DNA from: Candidatus Barnesiella excrementigallinarum | GTDB taxonomy: Bacteria > Bacteroidota > Bacteroidia > Bacteroidales > Barnesiellaceae | NCBI GenBank assembly: GCA_019114445.1 | Contig: DXFL01000023.1 | Span: 1-64,000, forward strand | Length of the DNA stretch: 64,000 nucleotides | Direction of reading: 5' to 3' | Shown: positions 8,499 through 17,977 of the stretch, piece by piece | How the letters are laid out: each line of letters opens with the position of its first letter | Position numbering within the stretch: the stretch's first letter is position 1 | The notes under the pieces: model-generated | What the model saw: only the letters and a program-made list of their open reading frames with translations | What the model was told of the DNA's origin: nothing | The model's database searches: none | Made by a program: the position numbers and the translations under genes

Positions 8499-8939
8499 AT
8501 GAAAAAGTTAATGATTCTCTCCGCGATTTTGATGGTCTTTGGTATTACCACCGCTTGTGCCGACAACGACAAACCTATTGCAGTAACACAATTGCCCCAA
8601 AAGGCCCAACAATTTATCAAAACACATTTCTCCAAAGAAAAAGTTGCCTTTGCCAAACTCGAACGCGATTTTCTGGAAACAACCTACGAGGTAGTCTTTA
8701 CCAACAGCACCAAGTTGGAATTTCAAAAAGACGGTAACTGGAAAGAGGTAGACTGCAAATACTCAACCGTACCAACCGGTATCGTTCCGGCGCAAATAGC
8801 ACAATATGTAACGCAAAACTACCCCGATACGAAAATTGTAAAAATAGACCGTGACAAACGCGATTACGAAGTAAAACTAACCAACGGTTTGGAACTGACG
8901 TTCGATTTGAAGTTCAACTTAATCGACATAGACGATTAA
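8499..8939 (+). CDS. PepSY-like secreted protein
   Basis: 146 residues with a signal peptide (cleavage near TACA-DN). The mature part has two related halves: KAQQFIKTHFSKEKVAFAKL...YEVVFTNSTKLEFQKDGNW and QIAQYVTQNYPDTKIVKID...YEVKLTNGLELTFD (cores given only), the doubled beta-rich layout of PepSY-like (DUF2874) proteins. Role in the cell not known; such proteins are thought to bind or inhibit partners in the periplasm and often sit beside two-component systems, as here, 113 bases after the kinase. A terminator follows at 8975-9009. Confidence 0.85.
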   Translation: MKKLMILSAILMVFGITTACADNDKPIAVTQLPQKAQQFIKTHFSKEKVAFAKLERDFLETTYEVVFTNSTKLEFQKDGNWKEVDCKYSTVPTGIVPAQIAQYVTQNYPDTKIVKIDRDKRDYEVKLTNGLELTFDLKFNLIDIDD

Positions 8940-8974
8940 CCCCACAACCTACGGCAACAACCGTATAGCACACC

Positions 8975-9009
8975 TACCCGCCTCGGTCAACGAGGTGGGT
9001 ATTTTTTTT
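8975..9009 (+). terminator. Intrinsic terminator after PepSY gene
   Basis: Stem TACCCGCCTCG / CGAGGTGGGTA (one G-T) with a short loop, followed by eight T. Confidence 0.88.
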
Positions 9010-9033
9010 CAAAAATCTCTCCCCCCTTCCAGC

Positions 9034-9072
9034 AAAAAAATTGGGGCTGTATCGCTCACGACACAGCCCCAA
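9034..9072 (-). terminator. Intrinsic terminator of spt
   Basis: On the minus strand TTGGGGCTGT / ACAGCCCCAA (ten perfect pairs) followed by seven T. It lies 20 bases beyond the spt stop. Confidence 0.9.
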
Positions 9073-9091
9073 TACTTATACGTTTTACTAT

Positions 9092-10279
9092 TTACTTAAT
9101 GATTTCCAAACGTTTGAAACATTTCTCTATTTTTTCAAGAGCAATATCCACTTGTGCACGTGTATGCGTAGCCATCAACGAGAAACGTATTAAAGTATCT
9201 TTCGGAGCTACGGCCGGTGCAACAACCGGATTCACGAAAATGCCTTCGTCGAACAAGTCGCGGGTAACCCGGAATGTTTTGTCGTTATCGCGAATAAACA
9301 GCGGGATAATAGGGGTACAAGTATTTCCTATTTCGCAACCAATGCGGCGGAACCCTTCCAACGCATAGTTCGTCACATCCCACAGGTTGGCAATACGTTC
9401 GGGCTCACTCTCCATAATATCCAGAGCAGCGCCTACCGCGGCTGTCGAAGCCGGCGTAATACTTGCACTGAAAATATACGAACGAGAGTTGTGGCGCAAA
9501 TAGTTTGCCGTCACCTTGTCGGTGGCAATAAATCCGCCCAGCGAAGCAAACGATTTACTGAAAGTTCCCATAATGAGATCCACATCGTCGGCTACCCCAA
9601 AGTGGTCGCAAGTACCGCGTCCGTTCCGGCCGAAAACACCAATACCATGTGCCTCATCGACCATTATGGCAGCGTTGTACTGTTTTGCCAACCGCACGAT
9701 TTCGGGAAGATTTGCCACATCGCCCTCCATCGAAAAGACACCGTCGGTAACAATCAACTTCACCTTGTCGGGGTCGCAATTACGCAACTGCTCCTCCAAC
9801 GACTCCATATCGTTGTGACGATATTTTACCGGAGTAGAGAAAGAGAGTCGACGGCCTTCTATGATCGAAGCGTGGTCGAGTTCGTCCCACAAAATATAGT
9901 CGCCGCGTCCGGTCACGCAAGAGACAACTCCCAAGTTAACTTGGAAACCGGTGGAATAAATAATAGCCTCCTCTTTCCCTACAAATTTGGCCAATCGTTG
10001 TTCCAACTCCTCGTGAATATCGAGAGTACCGTTCAAGAAACGAGAACCGGCACACCCCGTACCATATTTGCGAATGGCGGCAATAGCAGCTTCTTTGATT
10101 TTAGGGTGATTGGTGAGGCCTAAATAACTGTTCGAACCGAACATCAAAACTTTTTTACCATTGATTAAGACCTCGGTGTCCTGATCGCTTTCTATCTTGC
10201 GAAAATAAGGATAAACACCCAAAGCCTTGGCTTTTTGCGGAGCATCGTACTTCGCCAGCTTTTCTTGCATCAATTTCAT
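9092..10279 (-). CDS. spt: Serine palmitoyltransferase (alpha-oxoamine synthase)
   Basis: 395 residues; PLP enzyme of the KBL/AONS/SPT family. It condenses L-serine with a long-chain acyl-CoA, the first step to dihydroceramide sphingolipids. The PLP lysine is in GTFSKSFASLGGF; MVDEAHGIGVFG and the N-terminal MFGSNSYLGLTNHPK are family motifs. The whole length, including the MKLMQEKLAKYDAPQKA start, resembles the Bacteroides enzyme shown to be SPT rather than E. coli KBL, but the two are hard to separate by eye. Its -7 element (TACCTTTG on the minus strand) is at 10363-10370. Confidence 0.85.
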   Translation of the reverse strand: MKLMQEKLAKYDAPQKAKALGVYPYFRKIESDQDTEVLINGKKVLMFGSNSYLGLTNHPKIKEAAIAAIRKYGTGCAGSRFLNGTLDIHEELEQRLAKFVGKEEAIIYSTGFQVNLGVVSCVTGRGDYILWDELDHASIIEGRRLSFSTPVKYRHNDMESLEEQLRNCDPDKVKLIVTDGVFSMEGDVANLPEIVRLAKQYNAAIMVDEAHGIGVFGRNGRGTCDHFGVADDVDLIMGTFSKSFASLGGFIATDKVTANYLRHNSRSYIFSASITPASTAAVGAALDIMESEPERIANLWDVTNYALEGFRRIGCEIGNTCTPIIPLFIRDNDKTFRVTRDLFDEGIFVNPVVAPAVAPKDTLIRFSLMATHTRAQVDIALEKIEKCFKRLEIIK

Positions 10280-10641
10280 AGTTTATGCTTAAATGATTTA
10301 TGTTATAAACTATCTGTATATTTGGGATTTCTAAATTTTTTATGCACCCAAAATACAGGCTGCAAAGGTAACATAAATATTCGAAAGAGAATCAATTTTT
10401 GTTTAAAAAAATTCTTTCGCTACGATAAAAATTTTCTTCACAAAAATCTCATACGGTTTTCTCCACCAAACAAAAGGAGCAGTTTTAACTAGAAGTGAAT
10501 ATACTACTAATAATCAACAGAATATAATATCCGCCCATAAATACCCGAAACGGTTTTGTAATAAATTCTACTCGTTAATATCAAGAATTTGAAAAAAATT
10601 GCGAAATTTGCCGATTATAATATCTAATGACAGAGAACAGC
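10280..10641. other. Intergenic region between spt and lpxD
   Basis: 362 bases, AT-rich, between divergent genes. On the minus strand TACCTTTG (10363-10370) is a good -7 element for spt, with a TTGA about 22 bases upstream. On the plus strand I see no complete promoter for lpxD; AAATTTG near 10600 lacks the leading TA. No open frame or hairpin stands out. Confidence 0.6.
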
Positions 10642-11688
10642 ATGAAATTCTCAGCACAACAAATAGCCGATTTTCTACATGGCGAGTTGGTTGGTGATCC
10701 CTCGGTAGAGGTCGATAATCTGTCGAAAATCGAAGAAGGAACACCCGGTACACTCACATTTTTGTCTAATCTTAAATACACACACTACATATATCAAACC
10801 CAAGCCAGCATTGTGTTGGTAAGACGGGATTTCGAACCGGAACAGCCCATCGGAGCTACCCTCATCAAGGTCGACGATCCCTATGCCTGTTTGGCAATGC
10901 TGCTCAATTTGGTCAACCAAGCCGTTACGGCCAAGCAAGGCATCGAACAGCCCAACTATGTAGCCCCGTCGGTAACCCTCCCCGACGACATCTATTTGGG
11001 AGCTTTTGCTTACATTGGCGAGCGGGTGAAGATAGGGAAAAACGTAAAAATATATCCCCAAGCCTATATCGGCAACGATGTAGTCATCGGCGACAATGTC
11101 ACCCTGTTTGCCGGGGTTAAAATCTACCACGGCTGCGTCATCGGCAACAACTGTACTTTGCACGCCGGAGTCGTAATCGGAGCCGATGGATTCGGGTTCG
11201 CTCCGCAAGCCAACGGCGAATACGCAAAGATTGCGCAAATAGGCAATGTCGTTCTCGAAGACAACGTAGAGGTTGGTGCCAATACCACCATCGACCGAGC
11301 CACTATGGGGTCGACCGTTATCCGTAGAGGAGTAAAACTCGACAATCTCATTCAAATAGCACATAACGTAGAGGTAGGCGAACACACCGTTATCGCCGCT
11401 CAGGCCGGAATAGCCGGATCGGCCAAAGTCGGCAGCCACTCCATGATAGGCGGGCAAGTGGGCGTAGCCGGGCACATCAGGCTGGGCAACCGCATACAGG
11501 TAGGCGCCCAATCGGGAATCCCCAACCATGTCGAAGACGACGCCGTCATTATGGGATACCCTGCCGTACCCTCCAAAGAGTTTGCCCGCCAAGTCGTTTA
11601 CATCAAACGATTGCCCGATCTCACCCAAACAGTTAAAGCCCTCCAAAAAGAGATTGCCTCGTTGAAAGAAGAATTGAAAAAACAATAA
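10642..11688 (+). CDS. lpxD: UDP-3-O-acylglucosamine N-acyltransferase LpxD
   Basis: About 348 residues from the ATG at 10642 ([15 protein letters not shown], the usual family start); an in-frame ATG at 10627 would add five residues. Third step of lipid A synthesis: N-acylation of UDP-3-O-acyl-GlcN. An N-terminal uridine-binding domain (1-100) is followed by hexapeptide repeats forming a left-handed beta helix (about 105-300), with the catalytic histidine in [14 protein letters not shown], and a C-terminal helix. First gene of lpxD-lpxC/fabZ-lpxA; 12 bases to the next gene. Confidence 0.96.
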   Translation: MKFSAQQIADFLHGELVGDPSVEVDNLSKIEEGTPGTLTFLSNLKYTHYIYQTQASIVLVRRDFEPEQPIGATLIKVDDPYACLAMLLNLVNQAVTAKQGIEQPNYVAPSVTLPDDIYLGAFAYIGERVKIGKNVKIYPQAYIGNDVVIGDNVTLFAGVKIYHGCVIGNNCTLHAGVVIGADGFGFAPQANGEYAKIAQIGNVVLEDNVEVGANTTIDRATMGSTVIRRGVKLDNLIQIAHNVEVGEHTVIAAQAGIAGSAKVGSHSMIGGQVGVAGHIRLGNRIQVGAQSGIPNHVEDDAVIMGYPAVPSKEFARQVVYIKRLPDLTQTVKALQKEIASLKEELKKQ

Positions 11689-11700
11689 ACAAGAATATAG

Positions 11701-13083
11701 ATGAAACAAAAGACTTTAAAACAAAGTTTCTCGGTCAGCGGTAAAGGTCTGCACACCGGTTTGGACATCACGGCTACATTCCTGCCCGCACCCGAAAATC
11801 ACGGATACAAAATACAACGTATCGACCTCGAAGGAGAACCTATTATCGACGCTTTGGCCGAAAATGTAGTGGAAACAAGCCGGGGGACAGTCATTGCCGA
11901 GGGCGATGTTAGAGTAAGCACCATCGAACACGCCATGGCCGCCTTGTATGCAGCCGAAATAGACAACTGCCTCATACAGGTCAACGCGCCCGAAATGCCT
12001 ATACTCGACGGAAGCGCTATCACATACGCCGAAGAGATAGAGCGCTGCGGGCTCGAAGAGCAAAACGCCGAACGGGAATATTACCTCATCAAATCGAAAA
12101 TCGAATTGCACGACGAGGGAACAGGCTCATCGATCGTTGTATTGCCCGACGACGAGTTCAGCATAAACACCCTTATCTCGTTCGACTCTCCTATCCTGAA
12201 CAACCAATTTGCCAGTCTCGAAGACCTGCACGATTTCAAAAAAGAAATCGCCGGAGCCCGTACTTTCGTATTTGTTCGCGAAGTAGAACCGCTGGTAAAA
12301 AACAACTTGATAAAAGGCGGCGACTTGGACAATGCAATTGTCATTTACGATCAAAAGACCTCGCAAGCCGAACTCGACCGACTGGCCGACCTCTTGGGTG
12401 TCCCCCACAAACACGTCGACGAATTGGGATACATCAACAACAAGCCGCTCGAATTTGAAAACGAACCGGCTCGGCACAAATTGCTCGATATACTGGGCGA
12501 CATCGCATTGGTAGGGAAACCCATCAAGGGACGTATCATCGCCACCCGTCCGGGGCATAAGATCAACAATCAGTTTGCGCGTCTTATCCGCAAGGAACTT
12601 CGCCGCCAAGACATTCAATGCCCCGTCTACAATCCCAACAAAGAGCCGATTATGGACGTCAACCGTATCCGTCAGTTGCTGCCCCACCGCTATCCCTTCC
12701 TGTTGGTGGATAAAATCATCGAGATGGGAACCCGCCATATTGTCGGTATCAAAAACGTATCGGGCAACGAACCTTTCTTCCAAGGGCACTTCCCCAGCGA
12801 GCCCGTCATGCCCGGAGTCTTGTTGGTAGAAGCCATGGCTCAAACTGGCGGCCTCTTGGTATTGGGTACAGTCGAGGAACCCGAACGCTACTCGACCTAC
12901 TTCATGAAAATCGACAACGTGAAGTTCCGCCAAAAAGTTGTCCCCGGCGATACCGTCATCTTCCATCTATCACTGATGAGCGAAGTACGTCGTGGCTGCG
13001 CCTATATGAAAGGTTACGCTTTTGTAGGCGAACGCATCGTCACCGAAGCAGAATTTATGGCACAAATTATCAAGAACAAATAA
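11701..13083 (+). CDS. lpxC/fabZ: Bifunctional LpxC deacetylase / FabZ dehydratase
   Basis: 460 residues, a fusion typical of Bacteroidota. Residues 1-310: LpxC, zinc-dependent UDP-3-O-acyl-GlcNAc deacetylase, the committed lipid A step; zinc ligands in TIEHAMAAL and in HKLLDILGD, catalytic His in TRPGHKINN. Residues 318-460: FabZ, 3-hydroxyacyl-ACP dehydratase, with LLPHRYPFLLVDKI and the active site His in QGHFPSEPVMPGVL. The fusion ties fatty acid elongation to lipid A flux. Eleven bases to lpxA. Confidence 0.97.
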   Translation: MKQKTLKQSFSVSGKGLHTGLDITATFLPAPENHGYKIQRIDLEGEPIIDALAENVVETSRGTVIAEGDVRVSTIEHAMAALYAAEIDNCLIQVNAPEMPILDGSAITYAEEIERCGLEEQNAEREYYLIKSKIELHDEGTGSSIVVLPDDEFSINTLISFDSPILNNQFASLEDLHDFKKEIAGARTFVFVREVEPLVKNNLIKGGDLDNAIVIYDQKTSQAELDRLADLLGVPHKHVDELGYINNKPLEFENEPARHKLLDILGDIALVGKPIKGRIIATRPGHKINNQFARLIRKELRRQDIQCPVYNPNKEPIMDVNRIRQLLPHRYPFLLVDKIIEMGTRHIVGIKNVSGNEPFFQGHFPSEPVMPGVLLVEAMAQTGGLLVLGTVEEPERYSTYFMKIDNVKFRQKVVPGDTVIFHLSLMSEVRRGCAYMKGYAFVGERIVTEAEFMAQIIKNK

Positions 13084-13094
13084 AACGCAAATAA

Positions 13095-13871
13095 ATGAAA
13101 CAACCGTTAGCATACGTCCACCCCGATGCAAAAATCGCCAACAACGTAGTCATAGAACCCTTTGTGACTATCGATAAAAACGTAGTCATCGGCGAAGGTA
13201 CTCATATAGGCTCAAACGTAACCATTCTCGAAGGGGCCCGCATTGGTAAAAACTGCAAGATATTCCCCGGAGCCGTCATCTCGGCCATTCCCCAAGACCT
13301 CAAATTCCAGGGCGAAGAAACCACCGTAGAGATTGGCGACAACACCACCTTGCGCGAATGTGTCACCGTAAACCGCGGGACTGCCGCCAAAGGGAAAACC
13401 ATCGTAGGAAGCAATTGCTTGATTATGGCCTATTCGCACATTGCTCACGACTGCATTGTAGGCGACAACGTCATCATATCGAACGCTACCCAAGTAGCCG
13501 GCGAGGTCGTTATCGACAACTATGCCGTGATCGGGGGAGGCAGCCTCATACACCAGTTCAGCCATATTGGTGCACACGTCATGGTACAAGGCGGTTCGCA
13601 CATCAACAAAGATATTCCCCCTTATATCAAAGCCGGACGTAACCCTATCTCCTACGCCGGCATCAACTCCATCGGGCTGCGTCGTCGCAATTTCAGCAAC
13701 GAAACCATTTGCAACATACAAGAAATTTATCGCTATCTCTATCTGTCCGATATGAATAACAGCGATGCCATCGAACGTATCGAAGCCGAGTTGCCCGCCA
13801 CCAAAGAACGCGACGAAATTGTACTGTTCGTGCGCAACTCCAAACGCGGGATTATCAAAGGGTATCTATAA
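13095..13871 (+). CDS. lpxA: UDP-N-acetylglucosamine acyltransferase LpxA
   Basis: 258 residues. First lipid A step, 3-O-acylation of UDP-GlcNAc from 3-hydroxyacyl-ACP. Hexapeptide repeats from residue 8 to about 185, with LpxA signatures VTVNRGT and MAYSHIAHDC (catalytic His in the latter), then SYAGINSIGLRRRNFS and a helical C-terminal domain. Order lpxD-lpxC/fabZ-lpxA is usual for the phylum. There is no miaA or other familiar gene behind it. Confidence 0.97.
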   Translation: MKQPLAYVHPDAKIANNVVIEPFVTIDKNVVIGEGTHIGSNVTILEGARIGKNCKIFPGAVISAIPQDLKFQGEETTVEIGDNTTLRECVTVNRGTAAKGKTIVGSNCLIMAYSHIAHDCIVGDNVIISNATQVAGEVVIDNYAVIGGGSLIHQFSHIGAHVMVQGGSHINKDIPPYIKAGRNPISYAGINSIGLRRRNFSNETICNIQEIYRYLYLSDMNNSDAIERIEAELPATKERDEIVLFVRNSKRGIIKGYL

Positions 13872-14023
13872 AGAGAGGCCGCACAACAAACATTACCGGT
13901 ACTACCACCCACGAAACTCCCGGCGATAACGCCACCTTAGAAAACACATTCGGGTTCCATGCAACTCCGGCGTTTCGAGTAGGTTGGTGTTTCTAATCGA
14001 ACACTTTTATACATCTGTATATC

Positions 14024-14063
14024 AACGACAAGGCACATCACAACGATATGCCTTGTCGTTTTT
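14024..14063 (+). terminator. Intrinsic terminator of the lpx operon
   Basis: Twelve-pair perfect stem AACGACAAGGCA / TGCCTTGTCGTT with a 13-base loop and following T. Confidence 0.85.
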
Positions 14064-14141
14064 CTTCGCACCTCCTCTGCAAGCAGGTTAAAACGCACTC
14101 TTTCAAATAACATCATAATCGCGAATTTTTATATCCTTGTA

Positions 14142-14172
14142 TTTGGTAAGAGAAAGTTTTTTAGTACTTTTA
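14142..14172 (+). promoter_or_regulatory. Promoter of the pRiA4b-like gene
   Basis: TTTG at 14142-14145, 19 bases, then TACTTTTA at 14165-14172 (last base off consensus), 34 bases before the start codon. Confidence 0.65.
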
Positions 14173-14206
14173 CGTATCCAAAAAAAGAACTTAATTATAA
14201 AAAACT

Positions 14207-14761
14207 ATGGTATATAAATTCAGAATTGTTTCGGACGAAGTTGACAATTTTAGACGGGAAATCTGCATAGATTCCGATGCCACTTTCCTTGAACTGCACG
14301 ATGCCATACTCGATTCTGTGGGATTCACCAAAGACCAAATGACCTCTTTCTTCATTTGTGACGACGACTGGGAGAAAAAAACAGAAATCACCCTCATGGA
14401 TATGGGAAAGGACTCGGACGAGGATACATGGATTATGGCTTCGACTCGATTGAGCGAGCTTATCGAAGACGAAGGCCAACGCTTGGTCTTTGTATTTGAC
14501 TACATGACCGACCGTATGTTTTTCATGGAATTAAAAGACATAGAACCGGGAAAAGATTTGGACGCTCCGGTTTGCACCCGTTCCGAAGGCAATCCGCCTC
14601 AACAAGTGATGGATTTTGAGGAAATGGAGAAAAAGAATGCGGCAAACACCACATCGGATTTCGACGAGAATTTCTACGGCGACGAAACTTACGATCCTTC
14701 GGAACTCGACATAGACGGGTTCGACGACTTGTCGATGGACGACGACTATAACAATATGTAA
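14207..14761 (+). CDS. pRiA4b ORF-3-like protein with acidic tail
   Basis: 184 residues. Residues 1-115 have the pattern of the plasmid pRiA4b ORF-3-like family: an N-terminal VYKFRIVSDEV...FRREI strand pair, F-L-E-L-H-D-A-I-L helix, FF-I-C-D-D-D-W and a later L-V-F-V-F-D-Y-M-x-D strand. The last 60 residues are strongly acidic (DFDENFYGDE, DIDGFDDLSMDDD). The family is sometimes labelled IS1096 passenger TnpR; nothing here suggests a mobile element. Function unknown. It has its own promoter and a strong bidirectional terminator. Confidence 0.8.
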   Translation: MVYKFRIVSDEVDNFRREICIDSDATFLELHDAILDSVGFTKDQMTSFFICDDDWEKKTEITLMDMGKDSDEDTWIMASTRLSELIEDEGQRLVFVFDYMTDRMFFMELKDIEPGKDLDAPVCTRSEGNPPQQVMDFEEMEKKNAANTTSDFDENFYGDETYDPSELDIDGFDDLSMDDDYNNM

Positions 14762-14791
14762 GCCTCTAAAAATTCCTTCAAAAATACCATC

Positions 14792-14830
14792 AAAGCCGTT
14801 TGAGCGTTGAACCAACGCTCAAACGGCTTT
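14792..14830. terminator. Bidirectional terminator between convergent genes
   Basis: Seventeen perfect pairs, 14792-14808 with 14814-14830, loop GAACC. The arms start AAA and end TTT, so the hairpin can serve the plus-strand gene and the minus-strand yjbQ. Confidence 0.92.
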
Positions 14831-14881
14831 TGACGTATACATGGGTACGGCCCCCCCAATAGATTAGAACGCCCCGCCCGT

Positions 14882-15292
14882 TCACTCCACAATCGTAACG
14901 GCCACGCAACGCTCGCCGCCTCCGTCGCGAAACTCACACAAATAAATGCCTTGCCACCGCCCTAAATCGAGACGCCCCTCCTTGATAGGAATCGTAAGCG
15001 AAGGCCCCAACAAAGATGCCTTGATATGGGCCGACATATCATCGTCGCCCTCGTATATATGTGTAAAATACGAAGCTCCATCGGGAACAATCCGATCGAA
15101 AAACGAAGCAAAATCGGCCCGAACGTCGGGATCGGCATTCTCATTGATCGTCAACGCGGCCGACGTATGTTTTATAAAAAGATGTAGCAGTCCGCTTTGT
15201 GGCAAACGAGGCAACCGAGCACACACCTCGGCGGTTATCAAGTGATACCCTCTGCCATAATGCGGCAATTTTATTTCGGTACATTTTACCAT
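14882..15292 (-). CDS. yjbQ: YjbQ family protein (UPF0047)
   Basis: 136 residues, full length for the family. Conserved features: HLFIKHTSAALTINENADPDVRAD core (cited as KHTSAAL, NENADPDV), HIYEGDDDMSAHIK (G-D-D-M-x-A-H), LGRWQGIYLCEFRDG near the C-terminus. A weak thiamine-phosphate synthase activity has been reported for YjbQ proteins, but the true role is unsettled. The gene precedes nothing related; 15316-15693 lies upstream on the same strand with a 23-base gap. Confidence 0.93.
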   Translation of the reverse strand: MVKCTEIKLPHYGRGYHLITAEVCARLPRLPQSGLLHLFIKHTSAALTINENADPDVRADFASFFDRIVPDGASYFTHIYEGDDDMSAHIKASLLGPSLTIPIKEGRLDLGRWQGIYLCEFRDGGGERCVAVTIVE

Positions 15293-15315
15293 CTCTATAC
15301 CCCTTCCCTTTACAG

Positions 15316-15693
15316 CTATCCTTTCGAACGCAACAATTTATATTTGAACCAGCCGTACAACCGCTGCCAACAAGACTTGTTCTCGGGTTTGAAATGGACC
15401 ATCATGTCAAACTTATCCCTATGAAAAAACAATATATACGACGGGGTTACCAGCGCTATATGGTCTTCGAATTTTTCTATCCCGCATATATGGCGCAACA
15501 AAATCACACGAAACGGATTCTCCTCACTCATTCGGCCGAATGTAATAGTATTCTCGTCGAGTACAATACCGTATGTTTCGCCACAAAGCGAAATAAAGTC
15601 TTCGATATCCAAATCGGGAAAATTCTGCGGAGGGCTCGGATACTTTTTATATAAAGCCTCTATTACATATTTCGAAATCATAGCACTATACAA
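15316..15693 (-). CDS. Hypothetical protein, 125 residues
   Basis: I do not recognise the family. It is soluble, with no signal peptide or membrane helix, and has an alpha/beta look: an N-terminal helix (MISKYVIEALYKKYP), a middle acidic stretch (PDLDIEDFISLCGETYGIVL), then strands (DHIALVTPSYILFFHRD) and a basic tail (WFKYKLLRSKG). The strand-gene spacing of 23 bases to yjbQ suggests cotranscription. The frame has good codon use for this genome, and no opposing gene competes. Confidence 0.7.
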   Translation of the reverse strand: MYSAMISKYVIEALYKKYPSPPQNFPDLDIEDFISLCGETYGIVLDENTITFGRMSEENPFRVILLRHICGIEKFEDHIALVTPSYILFFHRDKFDMMVHFKPENKSCWQRLYGWFKYKLLRSKG

Positions 15694-15922
15694 CCAATTA
15701 CATAAGCCCTTTTAATCTGCGGAATAAATTTACTCACGAATAAGAAGACACCCTAATTATCATTTGATTTTTTCACAAATTAACACTGCAATACAATCAA
15801 CTACAAATATTATCACATAAAATATGAATAAATCTTATCGATGTTGGCTATCGCAAAAGATACTATAAAAATAGGCTACAAAATGTGTAATTTAAGTTTC
15901 AAAGCACAAAAGAAGTCAAATA

Positions 15923-17170
15923 TTACGACTTCCTCTCGCGCAAAAATTGCATATCGTAACTTCCGGGAAGTTGATAGAGCCGCAAACCGAACTCCCGTGT
16001 CACAGCGAGGGTATGATCGAGCAGATCGGCCAAAATGCCTTCGTAGGCCTTCCAATTCGTTTGAGAAGAAAACAGGTAAAGTTCAAGCGGAAGCCCCTTC
16101 TCGGCCATAGGCAGATAACGTACCAAATAGAGCATATCGGGATTGGAGTTTCCCATTTGCCGGATATAATTTTCGAGATATACCCTGAATAACATACTAT
16201 TTGTCACTCTCAACTCTTCGACCAAAAAAGAATTACCGGCTTCGCGGGCATCGCGAATGGCCTGCAACCGTTGGGCTACAAACTCACCCACCAAAAAATG
16301 ATTTTCATACGGGCGCAAATCCTCTTCATTGAGAAACACAATACTGTTTACGTCCAACAAAATTTGTCGGGTAATGCGACGACCGCCCCGCTCGAACATA
16401 CTGCGCCAGTTGGTAAAAGAGCCCGACACCAACGCATACGGAGGTATTGTCGTAGTCGTGTTATCGAAATTCAACACCTTTACCGTATTGAGCGTCACAT
16501 CGAGTACTATACCGTTGGCATTATGAGCCGGAGCCGTAATCCAGTCGCCTTTATGCAACATCTCGTTGGCCGAAAGCTGTATCCCGGCCACAAATCCCAA
16601 TATGGTATCCCTGAAAATCAACATCAGTACCGCAGCCGAAGCTCCCAAACCGGCAAACAACCGCGCCGGCGATTCGTCGATAACCGTACCTACGATACAG
16701 ATAAATCCCACCGAAAATATAATCACCTGCAATGTTTGTACACCACCCTTTATGGGATAATGTTTCAAACTCTCCTTTTCGCTGAAAATTTCAAGGAGAG
16801 CATTCAATACGCCATTCAAGAATCGAAGGACAAGAGCTATGATATAAACCTTGCATACACGAGTTATGAGTATATGCCAGCCACTACCAAGTTCGAAAGC
16901 CGAAGGCAGAAACGCATACAAAATAAAAGCCGGAGCCAAAGCCGCCAATCGCGAAACCACATTTTTATCGTACAAATGATCGTCCCAATCGTATTTCGTA
17001 CGACGTATAACCGGCAACAGAAGTTTATTTATCAGAAGTTTACAAATTACATCGCAAATGATCGCTATCACAACGACCAATGATATATAAACCACTTTGT
17101 GCCAATGGTCTCCCCCAATAGACAACATGGAGGCCACACTATGCAATATATCTTCTATGGATTTTATCAT
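15923..17170 (-). CDS. MscS-family mechanosensitive ion channel
   Basis: 415 residues. Helices at about 23-48, 65-85, 92-118 and 148-170, then the pore helix and MscS beta domain: FAGLGASAAVLMLIFRDTILGFVAGIQLSANEMLHKGDWI (cores GASAAVL, DTILGFVAGIQ, GDWI), with N-T-T-T-T-I-P-P-Y-A-L-V beta strand. This larger, YbdG-like architecture gates small solute release on membrane tension at the inner membrane. The C-terminal 150 residues are a mixed cytoplasmic domain. Twelve bases downstream of the DUF6048-like gene, so probably same transcript. Confidence 0.92.
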   Translation of the reverse strand: MIKSIEDILHSVASMLSIGGDHWHKVVYISLVVVIAIICDVICKLLINKLLLPVIRRTKYDWDDHLYDKNVVSRLAALAPAFILYAFLPSAFELGSGWHILITRVCKVYIIALVLRFLNGVLNALLEIFSEKESLKHYPIKGGVQTLQVIIFSVGFICIVGTVIDESPARLFAGLGASAAVLMLIFRDTILGFVAGIQLSANEMLHKGDWITAPAHNANGIVLDVTLNTVKVLNFDNTTTTIPPYALVSGSFTNWRSMFERGGRRITRQILLDVNSIVFLNEEDLRPYENHFLVGEFVAQRLQAIRDAREAGNSFLVEELRVTNSMLFRVYLENYIRQMGNSNPDMLYLVRYLPMAEKGLPLELYLFSSQTNWKAYEGILADLLDHTLAVTREFGLRLYQLPGSYDMQFLRERKS

Positions 17171-17182
17171 CTCATCAACATT

Positions 17183-17977
17183 TTACTCCGTGACCGGTTG
17201 CGATGGTGCCGTGTTCGCCTTCTTCCCAAAAGAAAAACGATACCCCAGCGTATAGGTAAATCCGAACGGCGAACTCGTGGGTCCGAAGCCCGGAATATAC
17301 CACGGCTGCGAATGGCTATTCTTTTTATACCCGAATATCAACCGGTAACGAGCCGTCCACCCCATATAAAAATTCTTATATACCTGTACACGCAATCCGC
17401 CCAACAGCTCACCCCAGTGAGCCCACGACTTTTGCCCGGCAATACGCAACTGTTCACTTTCTTCCCAATAGGGCGATTCTACCTGTATATTGTCTATATC
17501 GTAAGTAAAAACCGAAAATCCGTAACGAAGGCCGATATAAAAAAAGCTCATATCGGTTTTGTTATACCCGAAATTGTAGTTCATTCCCACCCGATTATAC
17601 AGAGAGGCCTTATTGATATAGGTAAAATTCAAGCCTTCGGGGGTGTTATGAGCACGGCCGATACCAACCTCCCACACGGGGAAAAAGCGATTATGCAAAT
17701 CGAGTTCAGCTGCAATCTCGTAATTACCATAAGTTTGTCCGAACAAATTGGCCACCCCGTCGAGGATATTGACATTTACGATAAGTCCGTTGAACAGGGG
17801 ATAGAGATACCCTTCTATTTTAGGTTCCGTCTCAACGACCACGCTATCGGTAGGAATGGTATCCTTTACTTCGCGTTTGACCGTAGGGTCGACCGGCGTT
17901 ATCCGACGTTGCGCCACCAACGGAAAAACCAATGGCAAGGCCAACCACAAAAACAATATGAAAACCTTACTTCTCAT
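17183..17977 (-). CDS. DUF6048-like outer-membrane beta-barrel protein
   Basis: 264 residues. Signal peptide 1-22 (LVFPLVAQ), then alternating amphipathic strands (VWEVGIGRAH, YNRVGMNYNFGYN, FFYIGLRYGFSVF, YMGWTARYRLIFGY) ending in aromatic FTYTLGYRFSFG, the look of a small outer-membrane barrel. It overlaps the upstream lipoprotein gene by four bases (ATGA). The pairing of this barrel with a short lipoprotein is seen in other Bacteroidales under the names DUF6048 and DUF6452; the job is unknown, presumably an envelope complex. Confidence 0.72.
   Translation of the reverse strand: MRSKVFILFLWLALPLVFPLVAQRRITPVDPTVKREVKDTIPTDSVVVETEPKIEGYLYPLFNGLIVNVNILDGVANLFGQTYGNYEIAAELDLHNRFFPVWEVGIGRAHNTPEGLNFTYINKASLYNRVGMNYNFGYNKTDMSFFYIGLRYGFSVFTYDIDNIQVESPYWEESEQLRIAGQKSWAHWGELLGGLRVQVYKNFYMGWTARYRLIFGYKKNSHSQPWYIPGFGPTSSPFGFTYTLGYRFSFGKKANTAPSQPVTE

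Larger units (their letters stand above)
13872..14206. other. Intergenic region after lpxA
   Basis: 335 bases. It holds a terminator (14024-14063) and the promoter of the next gene (14142-14172). Between 13872 and 14020 I see no gene. Confidence 0.6.

Noticed and set aside
10675-11709. 344-codon minus-strand frame opposite lpxD
   Set aside because: Antisense shadow produced by the regular hexapeptide repeats.
12127-12966. 279-codon minus-strand frame opposite lpxC/fabZ
   Set aside because: Antisense shadow; no signal or domain.
14207-14761. Mobile element suggested by the label IS1096 passenger TnpR for this family
   Set aside because: No inverted repeats, transposase or target duplication; the gene has a normal promoter and terminator.
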